Positions 22,547 to 34,660 of a DNA stretch of 64,000 nt are shown here, piece after piece; position 1 is the first letter of the stretch, and every line of letters starts with the position of its first letter. This DNA comes from Mauremys mutica (Eukaryota > Chordata > Testudines > Geoemydidae). Where the stretch lies: contig NC_059075.1 of the NCBI RefSeq assembly GCF_020497125.1, positions 44,924,003 through 44,988,002 on the forward strand. The letters run 5' to 3'. The notes beneath the pieces were generated by a model that was not told the origin of the DNA, ran no database searches, and saw nothing but the letters and a program-made list of their open reading frames with translations. The translations under genes and the position numbers were made by a program.

Positions 22547-23445
22547 TGAAGTGATAATTAAGATGGCCCATAGAAGGTGTGAGGAGAACTTAACATAGGG
22601 AAATAGATTCAATTGGTGTAATGACCCAACCATTCCCAGTCTTTATTTAGACCACAGTTAATGGTATCTAGTTTGCATATTAATTCAAGTTCAGCAGTCT
22701 CTCTTTGGAGTCTGTTTTTGAAGTTTTTTTGTTGCAAAATTGCCACCTTCAAGTCTGTCACTGAGTGGTTAGGAAGGTTGAAGTGTTCTCCCACTGGTTT
22801 TTGAATGTTATGATTCCTGATGTCAGATTTGTGTCCATTTATTCTTTTGCGTAGAGACTGTCCGGTTTGGCCAATGTACATGGCAGAGGGGCATTGCTGG
22901 CACATGATGGCATATATCACGTTGGTAGATGTGCAGGTGTACGAGCCCCTGATGGTGTGTCTGATGTGATTAGGTCCTGTGATGGTGTCACTTGAATGGA
23001 TATGTGGACAGAGCTGGCATCGGGCTTTATTGCAAGGATAGGTTCCTGGGTTAGTGTTTATGTTGTATGGTGTGCGGTTGCTGGTGAGTATTTGCTTCAG
23101 GTTGGGAGGCTGTCTATAAGCAAGGACTGGCCTGTCTCCCAAGATCTGTGAGAGTGAGGGATCATCTTTAAGGATAGGTTGTAAATCTTTGATGATGCGC
23201 TGGAGAGGTTTTAGTTGGGGGCTGTAGGTGATGGCTAGTGGTGTTCTGTTATTTTCTTTTTTAGGCCTGTCCTGTAGTAGGTGGCTTCTGGGTACTCTTC
23301 TGGCTCTGTCAATCTGTTTTTTCACTTCAGCAGGTGGGTATTGTAGGTTTAAGAATGCTTGATAGAGATCTTGTAGGTGTTTATCTCTGTCCGAGGGATT
23401 GGAGCAAATACGGTTGTATCTTAGAGGAAGCTGATTCGCATGACT
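22304..23445 (-). mobile_element. Penelope-like retroelement, 5'-truncated
   Basis: On the minus strand this reads from the end of a reverse transcriptase (LPLRYNRICSNP, DRDKHLQDLYQAFLN) through a connector and GIY-YIG endonuclease to a 3' UTR. The element ends near 22312 with the characteristic 'ggtgccacaagtactcctgt'. A 30-base A run (plus strand, about 22513-22542) lies in the 3' UTR. Upstream of 23445 the coding similarity stops abruptly, which is typical 5' truncation. Confidence 0.85.
22609..23440 (-). CDS. GIY-YIG endonuclease / RT C-terminus of Penelope-like element (partial)
   Basis: The frame is open from the truncation point to a TAA at 22609, about 277 codons without a stop. It begins in the RT thumb/connector (RYNRICSNPSDRDKHLQ), passes a Cys-rich motif (CNKARCQLC followed by HIHSS and later His residues) like the CCHH zinc-finger motif known before Penelope GIY-YIG domains, and then the GIY-YIG nuclease: VIYAIMCQQCPSAMYIGQTG, then SLRKRINGHK and GEHFNLPNH. 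The element's RT start is missing, so this is a remnant, but the nuclease part is intact. In Penelope-like elements this nuclease is thought to nick target DNA to prime reverse transcription. The true start is outside the copy. Confidence 0.85.
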
Positions 23446-24317
23446 AAATTATCAACAGCCTTGGGTGAATTCTGCTATTGTATTAATATCCATGACTACT
23501 ATTGCTAGAGGCACTGCAGCAAAGAAGCCTTAAAGAAAATAAATTAAAAAAAGAACAAAAATAGTGAAATATGGATCCTTCAACGCCACTTTTTTTCTTA
23601 CATGCACAATATGATTGACTCAATTCATATATAAAAGTTTTAAAATGTCAATTTCCATGCTTCCAGTTAAGGCTATGCTGTTTTACACTGCTACAGTGAC
23701 ATTGGTAGAAGTTACGTTTACTATGCACTACAACTGCATTCAGAATTTTCTATAAAACATGCAAACTAAACATAATTCAAGCATTGTATTTAATAAAGTA
23801 AGCAAATGTACATTGAACTTAATTACTACAAAGGTTCTTGCAAAAGTAAGGGTTTTCCAAGATCAGATCCCTAAATTGTTTCCCCCTGAAATTAAAATCC
23901 CCATTTTAATTATATATAAACTATTGAAATTCTGTCAATTCTATTAAAAAAGATTCTGCCTTTTAGATGGATTTTTTTACTACATTAGAACCTTCCTATT
24001 TATTCCCCACTTTTCAGAGTGCACACAAAATACGGGTCATTTTTCCTGTCAGCAAAGATTTATTAGTCGATAGAGGCTATAGTACAATTTTACAAAATAT
24101 ACTACAGATTTAATTCTACTTCATGAAATATTGACATAAGTAATTAAAGTTGAACTGTGATTGTCAAAATAAGTTAGCCAAGTATATTTGCTCTTTTGCA
24201 GGGGTTATTAACTTAGGACCTGATTCTTCTCCCGCTCGGAGCAGTGCAAGTCTTCCCAATGACTTCAGTGGGAGCAGGATTGGGCCCTTCCTAGCTAGTT
24301 CACAATGGTCTTCACAA
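23446..24317. other. Non-coding stretch without recognised gene
   Basis: AT-rich unique sequence; no element ends or coding frames recognised. Confidence 0.5.
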
Positions 24318-24540
24318 AATTAGAGAAACAAGGTAGGTGTGGTAATATTTTTGTTGGACCAACTTCTATTGGTGAGAGATGCAAGCTTTCGAGTCACTCA
24401 GAGTTCTTCTTCAGACCTTAGTTGCTCGAAGGCTTGTCTCTCTCACCACAAAAGTTGGTCCAATAAAAGATATTACCTCATCCACCTTGTCTCTCTAATA
24501 TCCTGGGACTAACATGGCAACAACTACACTGCATACTTTC
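24318..24540. repeat. Fold-back Penelope-like element tail
   Basis: Two inverted copies of the Penelope-family tail meet here. The left arm (24324-24385) contains 'ttgttggaccaacttctatt'. The right arm (24428-24510) contains 'aaagttggtccaataaaaga' and 'ccaccttgtctctct'. The same tail ends the Penelope-like element at 40812. Inverted partial copies of this sort are typical of Penelope pseudo-LTR structures. Confidence 0.7.
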
Positions 24541-25540
24541 CCAAAATCAGACTTAATAAGGGTATTATATAATGCTATATATACCTGTTTTAAGGTTAGG
24601 CTAGTCCGCTAAACATGTGTCTTGTAAAAGATTTGGCAACTGATTAAGGTAAAAATAAACATACTACTGGATTTCCAGAGAGCACATCTTACCATATTGT
24701 CTTTGTTTCACTTTAAACAATGAAGGAGAGAAATCAGGCATTCCTTGATTGTTTAACAAGTCATCAGTCTTCAGATATAAACCCATTAAACACAACCCAC
24801 CTGAAACTCCTGGACTCATTCAAAGTGAAATACTATTCTTTATCAACCAGGATAATCTCTTTATCAGTGTTATAACCATATCCCATTGAGACTATCTGGG
24901 GGACAGAAGTGGTTCTCTCCAAACACTAAGGAAGCAGATTAAGGCTTGGGCTACATTCTATAGTTCAATACTGGATGACTGACGCACTATTTCTGAGGCT
25001 TGATTTGAAATATACTTCAACTGCAACTAGGAAAAATCACTATTAGTATAAAAATCACTATTAGTATAAAATATAGAAATAGGTTAACACACTACATATG
25101 TAGTATATGTGTATATGCACACACAAAAATAATGCTTAAAAAAGCATTATTAAGATTGCAATATCAAGCACTGAAATGTTAGGAAATGCCACAATTAAGG
25201 TTGTCTGTGCAATCTTAATTCAGTCCCCTTGTCCGTATACATTATGGCACAGTCTTTAATTATATGAATGCATACTATTTTTTCCACAAGACCCTTGTTT
25301 TAGTCTGTGCACATGCTTAACAGACTTTCTGTGTGATGTCACTTAAGCCAAACTTTTCACAGGTGGGCAGTCAGTTTCTGGATGCCTGATATAAGACCCT
25401 GAAGTCTGATTTTCAGAAGCGCTGAAAACTCACAGCTGCAACTGAAGTCAGTAGGAGCTGTGCTTTGAACATACAAAGTGCTATATAATGCTAAGCATTC
25501 TGAAAAATCAGGTCTAACATGTCTCAAATTGGGCACTTAA
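24541..25540. other. Non-coding stretch without recognised gene
   Basis: AT-rich sequence with a short 20-bp direct duplication ('aaaaatcactattagtataa') near 25035-25070. Nothing coding. Confidence 0.45.
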
Positions 25541-25544
25541 AATT

Positions 25545-25680
25545 GGTGGCTACTTTTGACCCTAATCTCTCTTTTTTTCAGTTCCCCATTTGTAAAATGG
25601 AGATTTTAGTGCACCCTGATCTCACAGGGGTGTCGGGAAAATAAATTCATGAATATTTATGAAGGATCCAGATACTATAG
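25545..25680 (+). repeat. SINE 3' half fragment
   Basis: The core 'cagttccccatttgtaaaat' followed by 'ctcacaggggtgtcgggaaa' and 'gaaggatccagatactatag' is the usual 3' part of tRNA-type or MIR-like SINEs. The head is missing. Confidence 0.5.
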
Positions 25681-26094
25681 TGATGAACAGGATAGACATA
25701 TGAGCATGATTTGAATGGTGGACAGTAAAATAAGTCCTGGGGCCACACACTGAACAAGGATAAAACAAAATATTGAATAGCTGCTCACTGAGTGAGCACC
25801 GTTCATCCTGTGCACTGAATGAATCATGTGTTCTGTGGAAAAAGGGTATGTACTCATGTAATTAAAAACTATAATAATGTACAGGGACACGGGATGAGGC
25901 AAACCAGCAACTAGACCAGGACTGCTCATTCGGCTGGCATGACTCATCCCTCCAGCACAGCCTGCGGTGACTCAGCCCTCAGGCATGCTGCAGCAGCCTA
26001 TCCCTGAGCAGACCCTAGGTCAGATGACCCCCAGGCACAGATATTACACTGACTCTGCCAGAGCTGAAAGTTAGTCTGTGCAACAGCACTACAT

Positions 26095-26765
26095 GGCCAG
26101 GAATCCTCCTGCTACCTTGCAGTATTACAGACTCTTAGGTTTCCAACCTGCTCTTGATCCAGTTCCTGTTCCTTCCCCCAGCCTCGCCCGAGCCTTGTTC
26201 CAGCCCATTTCAGCCTTGTTTGTACCTTACCCTAACCCTGCTCCAGCCCTGTTCCAGCCACGCACCCACCTTCTGAACAGGGGCGGCTCTATGTATTTTG
26301 CCACCCCAAGTACGGCAGTCAGGCGGCTTTCAGTGGCGTGCCCGCGGGAGGTCCGCCGGTCCCACGCCTTCGGCGTACCCGCCACCGAATTACTGCCGAA
26401 ACTGCGGGACCAGCGGATCTCCTGCAGGCATGCCGCCGAAGGCAGCCTGACTGCCGCCCTCACAGCAACCGGCACGCTGCCCACTGCAGCTTGCCGCCCC
26501 AGGCATGCGCTTGGTGTGCTGGTGCCTGGAGCCGCCCCTGCTTCTGAAACCCAGGTCTTTGGACTAACCCAGCTTCAACCTTTGACCTGCTTCCTGACTC
26601 TTGACTACAATCCTGATTTGGCTTGTCCATGGACTCTGATCACAGTTCTGACCCATAGCCTGACCCCAGATCCCAATTTCAGCACTGTCCTTGGCCCAAT
26701 CCCAACTCTGGCTGGCTTCGACCACCACTCCAGCCACCAGTCCTGATCATCTAGAACGCAGAGCC
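26095..26765 (+). repeat. C/T-rich interspersed repeat of unknown class
   Basis: Degenerate units of the type CCAGCCYTGTTCCAG and CTGACTCTTGACTAC run through the region. It is split by a hAT MITE at 26278-26540. A long open frame across it (26078-26746) is low-complexity and I do not regard it as a gene. I cannot assign a class. Confidence 0.4.
26278..26540. mobile_element. hAT-type MITE (263 bp) with perfect 8-bp target duplication
   Basis: The ends are CAGGGGCGGCTCTATG and, from the right, CAGGGGCGGCTCCAGG. The target duplication CTTCTGAA is exact on both sides (26270-26277 and 26541-26548). The interior is GC-rich and partly palindromic, with no transposase. Confidence 0.9.
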
Positions 26766-26954
26766 TGACACAAGGGGGCCTAAGGTTGAACAGGCAACCT
26801 TAATTGTGGCATTTCCTAATCTATGAGTGCTTGACTTTGCAACCATAACAACATTCTTTCAACATAGTTTTTACTCACACACACATGCACGCATGCAGGA
26901 TAGTCATAATCTGACCAGATAACCTGCTTTCCTGAGAATGAGGAACTGTGTGAC

Positions 26955-27016
26955 CAATTCTACTACGCCTTGAGATCTATGGATGAAAAATACTTTATAA
27001 GAGCTAGGTATTATAA
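26955..27016 (+). repeat. SINE tail fragment
   Basis: 'cttgagatctatggatgaaa' followed by 'ctttataagagctaggtatt' is the standard 3' end of the turtle tRNA-type SINE body. Only the last 60 bp remain. A purine-rich (GGA/GAA) tract follows at 27300-27560; 27560-28240 shows nothing else. Confidence 0.6.
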
Positions 27017-28247
27017 TTACTGAAACCAAGAACATTTGGCCATCCTGTCTTACACTGCTCAAATCCCCTGCAATTTCTGCACTGTGAATATTGCGCAACA
27101 GTGTGTCCAGTGGATACCAGAAGATTTTTCTTATCCTGCCCACTGCCGGCCACTTTCCAGTTGCTTAGTGTGGACTTGCAGTGATCTTTGTGCTTCACAG
27201 CTCAGCTAAGAGGAACAAAAAAATACCAATGTCTTAGCTGCGGCTCCCAGCATGGGAGAAAGGTCTTCAGGGCGGTTCAGGTTGGCCCAATATTTGGGTA
27301 GGCTATGGATGAGGAAGATGGGGGGAGGGGGGAAGAGAGAGAGCATGAGAACCTGAGGAAAGGAAGAACAAAGGAGGAAACCTACAAAGAAGGAAAGTGG
27401 GAGGGAACACTACAAGGAGGACCATGAAGGAGACCTGAGAGGTGCCAAACCGATGATGTGAAGGTTTAGGGTAAAGAGAGAGAGGGAGGAGTAAACAGCA
27501 CCACCTTCCTTTCAAAGCTGGGCCAAAAAGAAAAGAAAAAAAGAGAGGGACAGAAGAAAGTTAGTGAGAAAAGAAAATGGGATGTGCAAAGTGCTTTAAA
27601 TAATAAATTAACCTAGTTAGCTTTATCAGATTTTTAATGTTTTTAGTGCTCTTTTTCACTCTGAGGTATTTACATGAACATAAAACAGATTTGAAAGTTT
27701 TTTGATACAAGACATACAGGTCAAGATTTTCAAAAATGGCTAATGATTTTGAGTGTCCAGGTTGAAACATCTTAGATGGACTTGATTTTCAGATTTTCCT
27801 GAGCACCCAGAATCTGAAAATCAAGTGTCTCAACCTAGATACCCACTCTAGGAATTATTTTTGAAAGCCTTGGGCATTAGACTGTTATGGTAACCTGTGA
27901 ATGACTAGTAACAATTCTTAATGGTTAAAAGGGGCGTGATAAAAATATTAAAGTTCTTGTTACATCTTTTAGGCCTAAAAGTTTTGGAATAGTCTAGACG
28001 CGTAGAGAGGAAGGAAAATGGTGGAGTCACTGGGAATTGGAGAGGGGCATGCTTAGCAAGTCAAATCAACTGTCAGTGGATATTTAAGGGAGAGAAGTAG
28101 GTAGAATTCCATCTTCAGTGTTCAGTTCACTAGGTGGTGACTTCTCAGTTTAAACAGTAGTAAATGTGAAAGCTGCAATACAGAAAATGGGCAAATGTTT
28201 AGTGATTACTAAATGTCAGTATGAATTTATCTTAAATCCTGCATCTT

Positions 28248-28310
28248 GGCAGGGAGCAAGACTAGATGACCTTTACAGTCTTTCTAACCCTATGATTCTA
28301 TGATCTGGCC
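28248..28310 (+). repeat. CR1 3'-end fragment
   Basis: 'gactagatgacctttacagt' and 'ctaaccctatgattctatga' match the CR1 3' terminus. Only about 60 bp are present. Confidence 0.75.
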
Positions 28311-30090
28311 CAACATTCCTAGAAAGTTAAAGGAAGTGTAGAGAACAAGTTACTGAATAGACTCAAGTAATGAAAATAGATTATTCTTCTAAAACAAAAG
28401 GTAAACATTGTCTTAAATTGTAAAGTAACAGCAAGGATTTGTGCTCTTCTAAAACAATAAATCACAATTGGTTCTTTAGATTTTAAGATCAAAAGTGTCA
28501 CTGAATGAACCTTTGTTTACAGAAGTCAAAGAGCAGAGTGGAAGAGTCTCTGGTCGTCTTCAGCCTCAAAAAATGCCAATGTTTAATCAGTGATTATACC
28601 ATAAAAACAAGTGAAAAGCAGACTTGAATTTCATAGGAATCTGCAACCTCCCTCTAGGCTAACATCACCAATTTCAATGTAGCGTACAATGAGCAATATA
28701 AAAAAAAAGATTGAAGCTCTTCATTGTGAATATTCCTCTTGGCAGATTTAAATTTGAAGGCCCACTACAAGATCCTGAATGTCAAGTCATAGAAGAAAAA
28801 ATAAAGGAAGAATCAACAAAGGCAGTGACTCCTAGGGAAAGTGGCTGTAATCCCTGTGGGGCAAGGATCTCCCTGAATGGCAATATACACATCATAAAAC
28901 TATTGTATAGTACATGCTTTATGCTTTTTTTCAGTTACTTTATTCAAAATAAATAAACAAACACAAAAACATGGAAGTCATGTTCTCTTTAAAGAGAATT
29001 GCATTTTCCTTCTCTCGTCTAAGGAGTGGAGATGTGTCCCAGTCCCATAGGAAGAAAGACAATGAAGGAAGGATAACCTACTGATTCTGATGAAAATCAA
29101 GAGGGCCCTTGTGCACTAAGGATGGAACAGTACGCAGAACAACTTTGTCCACATGGAAAATTTAGATCGTTTCTTATAAAAAAAAAGGACCTATGTTTGT
29201 AGAAAAGGGGTGTGTTATAGTAGGTCCTTACCAGATTGCTCCCTTCTCATGTTGTGTGGGGCTCAGTTCACCTGGTCCCTGCTCTGCACCACCTCCAATG
29301 CCTTCTGGGTTGCAGAAACTTAGTCCTCCAGCTAGGTCACTTACAGTTCTAACCCTGCTGGGATACTCAAAATCCACAAGCAACATAAAAACTCTTCCTA
29401 TTCCTCTGGGAGATCTTCTAGGCACCAGTCTTCCACCAGTCCGTGACCTTAGCCAGCCTTTTCTCCCACAGTGAGAAATCCACATCAGCTCCCCTCTTCT
29501 ATTTAAGCCACTTCCTGGAAGCCTACCTTCTATTCCAAGTATCTCAATTTGAGTTGATAGGACCTTCTGTAGCCCATTAACCCCTTCCTGCCTTGAATGG
29601 CTGCTTGCATGCTGCATTGCAGGCTGCCATCTCAAAAACCCAGTGAGCACAGACAAATGCAACCCAAAACAGGACCGTAAGGGTTAAATATTTTAAAGGA
29701 TCTCCAAATGAGGAATGCAAAGAGCATATACTAGATTCAGCATCCAGACTGGAACCAGCTGGTTCACAGGAGGCTTAAATTGAACTAGGGCTTCTAAACA
29801 ACTGTTTCACTGAGGGTATTGATTAACAATATATAGTTGAGCAGTGTCCATATTCATCCCCAAAGCTGATGCCAGATGCCTAATGGAGCAAATTAAATTA
29901 CCTTCATAAAAACCCTGTTGGGATAAAGTCTGGGACTTTACTGAGAGAGGGTTTAGTAGGTTTAATAGATCTCTCCTTACCGCTATAATAGAATCTCTTC
30001 CAGACTCTTTAATAGGAAAAGAATATAGAACAGCACCTGAAATTTTAACAGGGTCTCAATTAATCTTACTCAGAATTAGAGCTATATATT
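28311..30090. other. Non-coding stretch; possible unclassified repeat at 29210-29690
   Basis: No gene is seen. 29210-29690 is less AT-rich, with a TATTTAAG box-like string and a 144-codon antisense open frame. It could be part of an LTR or other repeat, but I cannot identify termini. Confidence 0.3.
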
Positions 30091-30263
30091 GAATCATAGA
30101 ATATCAGAGTTGGAAGGAACCTCAGGAGGTCATCTAGTCCAACCCCCTGCTCAAAGCAGGGCCAATCCCCAGACAGATTTTTGCCCCAGGTCCCTAAATG
30201 ACCCCCTCAAGGATTGAACTCATAACCCTGGGTTTAGCAGGCCAACAAGCTATCCCTTCCCCC
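30091..30263 (-). repeat. Tortoise-type Pol III SINE with CR1-like tail
   Basis: On the minus strand the element starts with a tRNA-like head (GGATAGCTTGTTGGCC; the B box region is GAGTTCAATCC). It continues through 'cctggggcaaaaatctgtct' and ends with a CR1-type tail (TTGGACTAGATGACCTCCTG ... ATTCTATGATTC). The fusion of a tRNA head to a CR1 3' end is the structure described for the tortoise Pol III/SINE family. It is the best single clue that the host is a turtle. Confidence 0.88.
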
Positions 30264-32711
30264 GTTAACCTCTTATGTGCTGGGCTGTCAGACCTAGTCA
30301 CTGAAAGTTCACATGAAAAACCACCTCTTGTTGGTTAAGTTATGCTATTTCAGATATATTCTCTGTCCAGACTAACATTGGCCTGTCTGATACAATTTCC
30401 ATGAGGCACCATTTCTTTTAGCTTATATCTCCAGAACATGTATCTGGAACCTTGCTTCCAAGCAGAATGATTTTCTCTAAGCCATTTTGCCTACAATTGG
30501 CCAGACTTGCATCTATTGAAGACTTAATAGAAGTCCCAGAACCAGTCAAACAAATTTTAAACAGAAAATGCAGTGTTGTTGAAACTGAAACATTTTGTGG
30601 GAATGTGTTGATTTGGAGAACATTCTTTTGACTTCCTTGTTTCATTAATTTCAATAATTTTAATTTCAATGTCAAAACATTTTGTTTCAGTGAGGTTAAA
30701 ATATTTCATTTCAACTTTATCATTTTGATTAATTTTGTTTCAACCTTATATTTCTATTAACTATTAATTTAAACTGTACAGTACATTTATATATGATATT
30801 TAATATTAAATATAATTTATACATATTATATATTTAAAAGTCAAAACAAAGTAAATTGAAATAAGGTAAAATATTTCATTTGGACTTCATGAAAATGACA
30901 TCTATGCCTTATTGAAATGCTACATTTTTACCTTATTGAAATGAAACTTCTTGATGGTCCCAAATAAAATAAATCAAAATGTTCACTTAATGGGCAATTT
31001 CGGCTTTTTGTTCTGATTCAGAATCCTCCTCCCACCAATGTCAGGTTCTCCATGGAATAGAAATTCTGATTCCTGGCTGTCTCTACTTTTAATGGATTGA
31101 AGCTTTGGATCCACCATGAGAACATTTTATCCAGAGATATTTATCTATTTGTCCAATTGCAGCTCCTAATTCATTCTAGCTCATAGACAAAACAACTGTA
31201 GAGGTCAGAGCTGGAAGCAAGTTCAGAGGATTACTTTGAGCAGGATACATGTAAGTGAAGGCAGGATACATTGTCTGAGGATGTGAACCATGCTGTCGAG
31301 AGCACAGAACTTCTGGATGTCTGACTTTAATTGTCTTTTCTTCAATAGAAGAGTTCCTTTAATAGTGATGTGATCATGGTGGAAAAGAGTCAGTAAGGTT
31401 TGAGTGGAAGGGATCCCAAAATATTGTTTTACAGGCCCACCACAAATGCTAAGGTTGCCTCCGTGTTGAACTAGATTCCCAGGTGAAAATTCTTGATGAG
31501 ATTTAAAACTAGAAACCAGAACAGAGAAAGCCTGGACACTGCTGGCTGCATCTCATGCAAAGAGTTGCACAACAGTCAGTCATCTAAGACTTCAGGAAGT
31601 TTAATGTAGAGTCAGCAAAGTTGTGCTTTTTCTTAAAAGACTGACTGCTTCTCTCTTAAAATTATCATGCATTTGTAAAGACACTGGGCTAATGAGAAGC
31701 CAAAGGAAGGATTTCAGTTTTGGAGGTATAGATTGCAGAAGCAGAACCGGAAGAAAAAATTGGTGCTGGAGAGCAATCCGCAAGTACAGATAAGCATCTT
31801 GGTGAATGGGAATGCTAAGAAATTCCAGAGGAACAACTAGAGTGACTGGATGGAATCCACCTTGAACGTGTAGGAAATTCCTAAACTTTCTAATTAATTT
31901 TCAAATCCAACATTTCTTCAATAAGAAGCAGAGTGAATAAAAAGTTCTGAATCTTTTATGTTACGAGTATGATATTACCTGTATGGAGAGGAGATGCTGA
32001 ATTGTCTTTAGGCCTTTGGCTTTCTTTTCTATGTATTGGAAGAAAAGAGATTGAACTACTGTATGCAGAGTGAGAATGGAAGTTAGAGAAAACCTATTAA
32101 ATAAGTTTACACTGAAGAACAGACTAAAAGAGAGTGATTCCTTCATGACAGAATTATTTAGCTACATAGCGTGTTCCTATCTTGTAAAAACAGACCTGTT
32201 TATGAGCCCCCGATCAAACAACCTGAGGGTCACATAAGCAATGATATAAGCAACATACACATTTATAAAAATGATAAGAAAATACATGGATTTATTCTGC
32301 TTTAATGTCAATTATAGAAATACAGCCTGAGAACATGCTCAGAGTTGGACTTCTAGCAAGCCAAATTGACACACCAATGGAAATCAAATAGGTCAGATTT
32401 CATGATCTTTTAGAAGCAATTCCAATTTGATGGCCACTCCAATTTTAAATGCTAGGGCACAGAAGCCCTTGCATTTGATGGCAAGAGGTTCTCCGACAGC
32501 CTTATTTCATTGTCAGCACTTATGGTGAGTAGAGGACAATTTTGAGAGAGAAAGTGAGCAGGGAACCAGATTTTGAAAGATATTTGGTGCTTAAAGATGC
32601 AGATAGTTGCTTAATGGGATTTTCAAAAGCACTTAAGCAAGCTAGGCACCTAATTCCCATTAAGTTCAATAGGCATAAGGCAGATAACCTGCTTTAAAAA
32701 ATCCCACTATG
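30264..32711. other. Non-coding stretch with GAAACATTTT-type degenerate repeat
   Basis: 30560-31090 is rich in variants of GAAACATTTTG and TTTCATTTCAA, a degenerate interspersed repeat also seen around 48700 and 49300. The rest shows no gene. Confidence 0.45.
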
Positions 32712-32835
32712 TAGGGTTACCAGATAGCAACTGTGAAAAAACGGGACAGAAGGTGGGGGGTAATAGGTGCCTATATAAGAAAAAGTCCCCCAAAATGGGA
32801 CTGTCCCTTTAAAAATGGGACAGATGATCATGCTA
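32712..32835. mobile_element. hAT-like MITE (124 bp), exact 8-bp target duplication
   Basis: The ends TAGGGTTACCAGATAG and, from the right, TAGCATGATCATCTG are imperfect inverted repeats. They are flanked by CCACTATG on both sides (32704-32711, 32836-32843). The interior contains 'ggtgcctatataagaaaaag' and GGGACTGTCCC-type palindromes. No ORF. Confidence 0.75.
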
Positions 32836-33608
32836 CCACTATGCAACTATCTGCCTCTTTGCTAAATACCTTAGGAAATCTGGCTCTAAAACCTATCTAT
32901 GTCTGACCCAGCCTTTAAAGTAACAGTTGCAGTCCACAAGAATATTTTCCCTTTCAGATATTGTCCTTATCTTGCTCCATTTTTAAAAACATTTACACTT
33001 GGTACTTTTATTAGCTATTTATTTAATTATACAGATATATCACCTAAATTCCCTTAGAGCCCTTCCTGAGTTTAAGTGCTCTTTTTGTTATTGTTGTTGT
33101 TCTCCCTATCTCTCAGTCCAATTTTTGGATCAGATCCCAAAATGGTGTGAATGAGCATATAAACATTCATTTCAACAACGCTACACTGATCTGCACCAGT
33201 TGAGGATCGGGTCCACCATGTGTCCTCCGTGCCCCAAGGTGATTCAGACAGATCTCCTTGAGATCCTTCCATTAGACCTGGTTGGGAACTATTTTTTAAT
33301 TCTTTCCATGAGTTCCTTTCTTTGCAGTAAATTAAGATTGCAGCCCTCTTGCTTGGCTGCTTTGCCACCTGGAGAGAACTTCATCAAAGCATTTGCCAAT
33401 ATTAATATCACTTTACTTTTCGAAGTAGAACAAAGTGCTTTTTTTTTTATCACAGCTGCTATATTATTAATCACTTTTTGGAACATAGTAGAAATGTTCC
33501 CACTTTCCTGTGTTTGGTAAATTGAGATAATTGTGATACAATCTGTAAGTCTTTTGGCATGCTTGGAATGGAGGGTTGGAATGCTACCACACTGCTATGC
33601 TGAGCTAT
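32836..33608. other. Non-coding stretch without recognised gene
   Basis: Short open frames on both strands overlap one another and none looks coding. Confidence 0.45.
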
Positions 33609-34660
33609 AAAAAAAAAATGTAGGGCTGGAAGGGACCTTGAGTGGTCATCTAGTCCATCCCTCCCACATTCAGGGCAGAACCAAGGATAGTTTGGCAATA
33701 CCTGACCGGTGTTTGTCTAATCTGTTCTTAAAAGCCTCAGATGATGACCTCACGTGGTAACCAATTCCAGTATTTAACTTTCCTAGTAGTTAGAAAATGT
33801 TTCCTAATATCTAACCTAAATTTCCCTTGCTGCAGGTTAAGCTCATTTCTTCTTGTCCTACCGCCAGTGGAAATGGAAAACAATTGACGGCTGTCCTCTT
33901 TAAAGCAGCCTATAACATATTAAAAAATTTATCAGGTTTCCTCCCTTAGTCGTCTTTACTCAGGACTAAACATTCCCAGTTTTTTTTAACCTTTCCTCAC
34001 AGGTCAGGTTTTTAAAAACATTTTATCATTTTTGTATCTCCTCTGGACTCTCTCCAGTTTGTCCACATCTTTCTTGAAGTGTGGCACCCAAAACTGAACA
34101 TAATACTCCAGCTAAGGCCTCACAGTGCAGAATATAGAACAGGGGTAGGCAACCTATGGCACGTGTGCTGAAGACGGCACGCGAGCTGATTTTCAGTGGC
34201 ACTCACACTGCCTGGGTCCTGGCCACCGGTCCATGGGGCTCTGCATTTTAATTTAATTTTAAATGAAGCTTCTTAAACATTTTAAAAACCTTATCACTTT
34301 ACATACAACAATAGTTTAGTTATATATTATAGACTTCTAGAAAGAAACCTTCTAAAAATGTTCAAATGTATTACTGGCACGCAAAACCTTAAATTAGAGT
34401 GAATAAATGAAGACTCGGCACACCACCTCTGAAACGTTGCCGACCCCTGATATAGAAGGACAATTACCTCCTATGTCTTACCTATTAGACTCCTGTTAAT
34501 ACACTCCAGAATGATATTAGCCTTTTTCTCAAATGCATCACAATATTGACACAGATTCAATGTATGATCCACTATAATCCTCAGATCCTTTTCAGAAGAA
34601 CTACTGCCCAACTAGTTACTCCCCATTTTCTATTCATACATTTCATTTTTCTTTCCTGTA
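33609..34660 (-). mobile_element. CR1 LINE fragment, minus strand, with nested hAT MITE
   Basis: Reading the minus strand, the 3' end 'gactagatgaccactcaagg' is followed upstream by CR1 3'-half sequence ('tggagagagtccagaggaga', 'ccagttttgggtgccacact'). The element resumes beyond a hAT MITE at 34140-34449. The 3' tail is an A/T run in place of the usual ATTCTATG repeats. Heavily mutated; no useful ORF. Confidence 0.75.
34140..34449. mobile_element. hAT MITE (310 bp), exact 8-bp target duplication
   Basis: The termini CAGGGGTAGGCAACCTATGG and, from the right, CAGGGGTCGGCAACGTTTCA are flanked by ATATAGAA on both sides (34132-34139, 34450-34457). AT-rich interior, non-autonomous. It is inserted in the minus-strand CR1 and so is younger than it. 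Confidence 0.92.

Noticed and set aside
26078..26746. 222-codon ORF
   Set aside because: It runs through a degenerate C/T-rich repeat and a hAT MITE; the composition explains the lack of stops.
29228..29662. 144-codon minus-strand ORF
   Set aside because: There is no recognisable domain, splice context or homology; at most it is part of an unclassified repeat.
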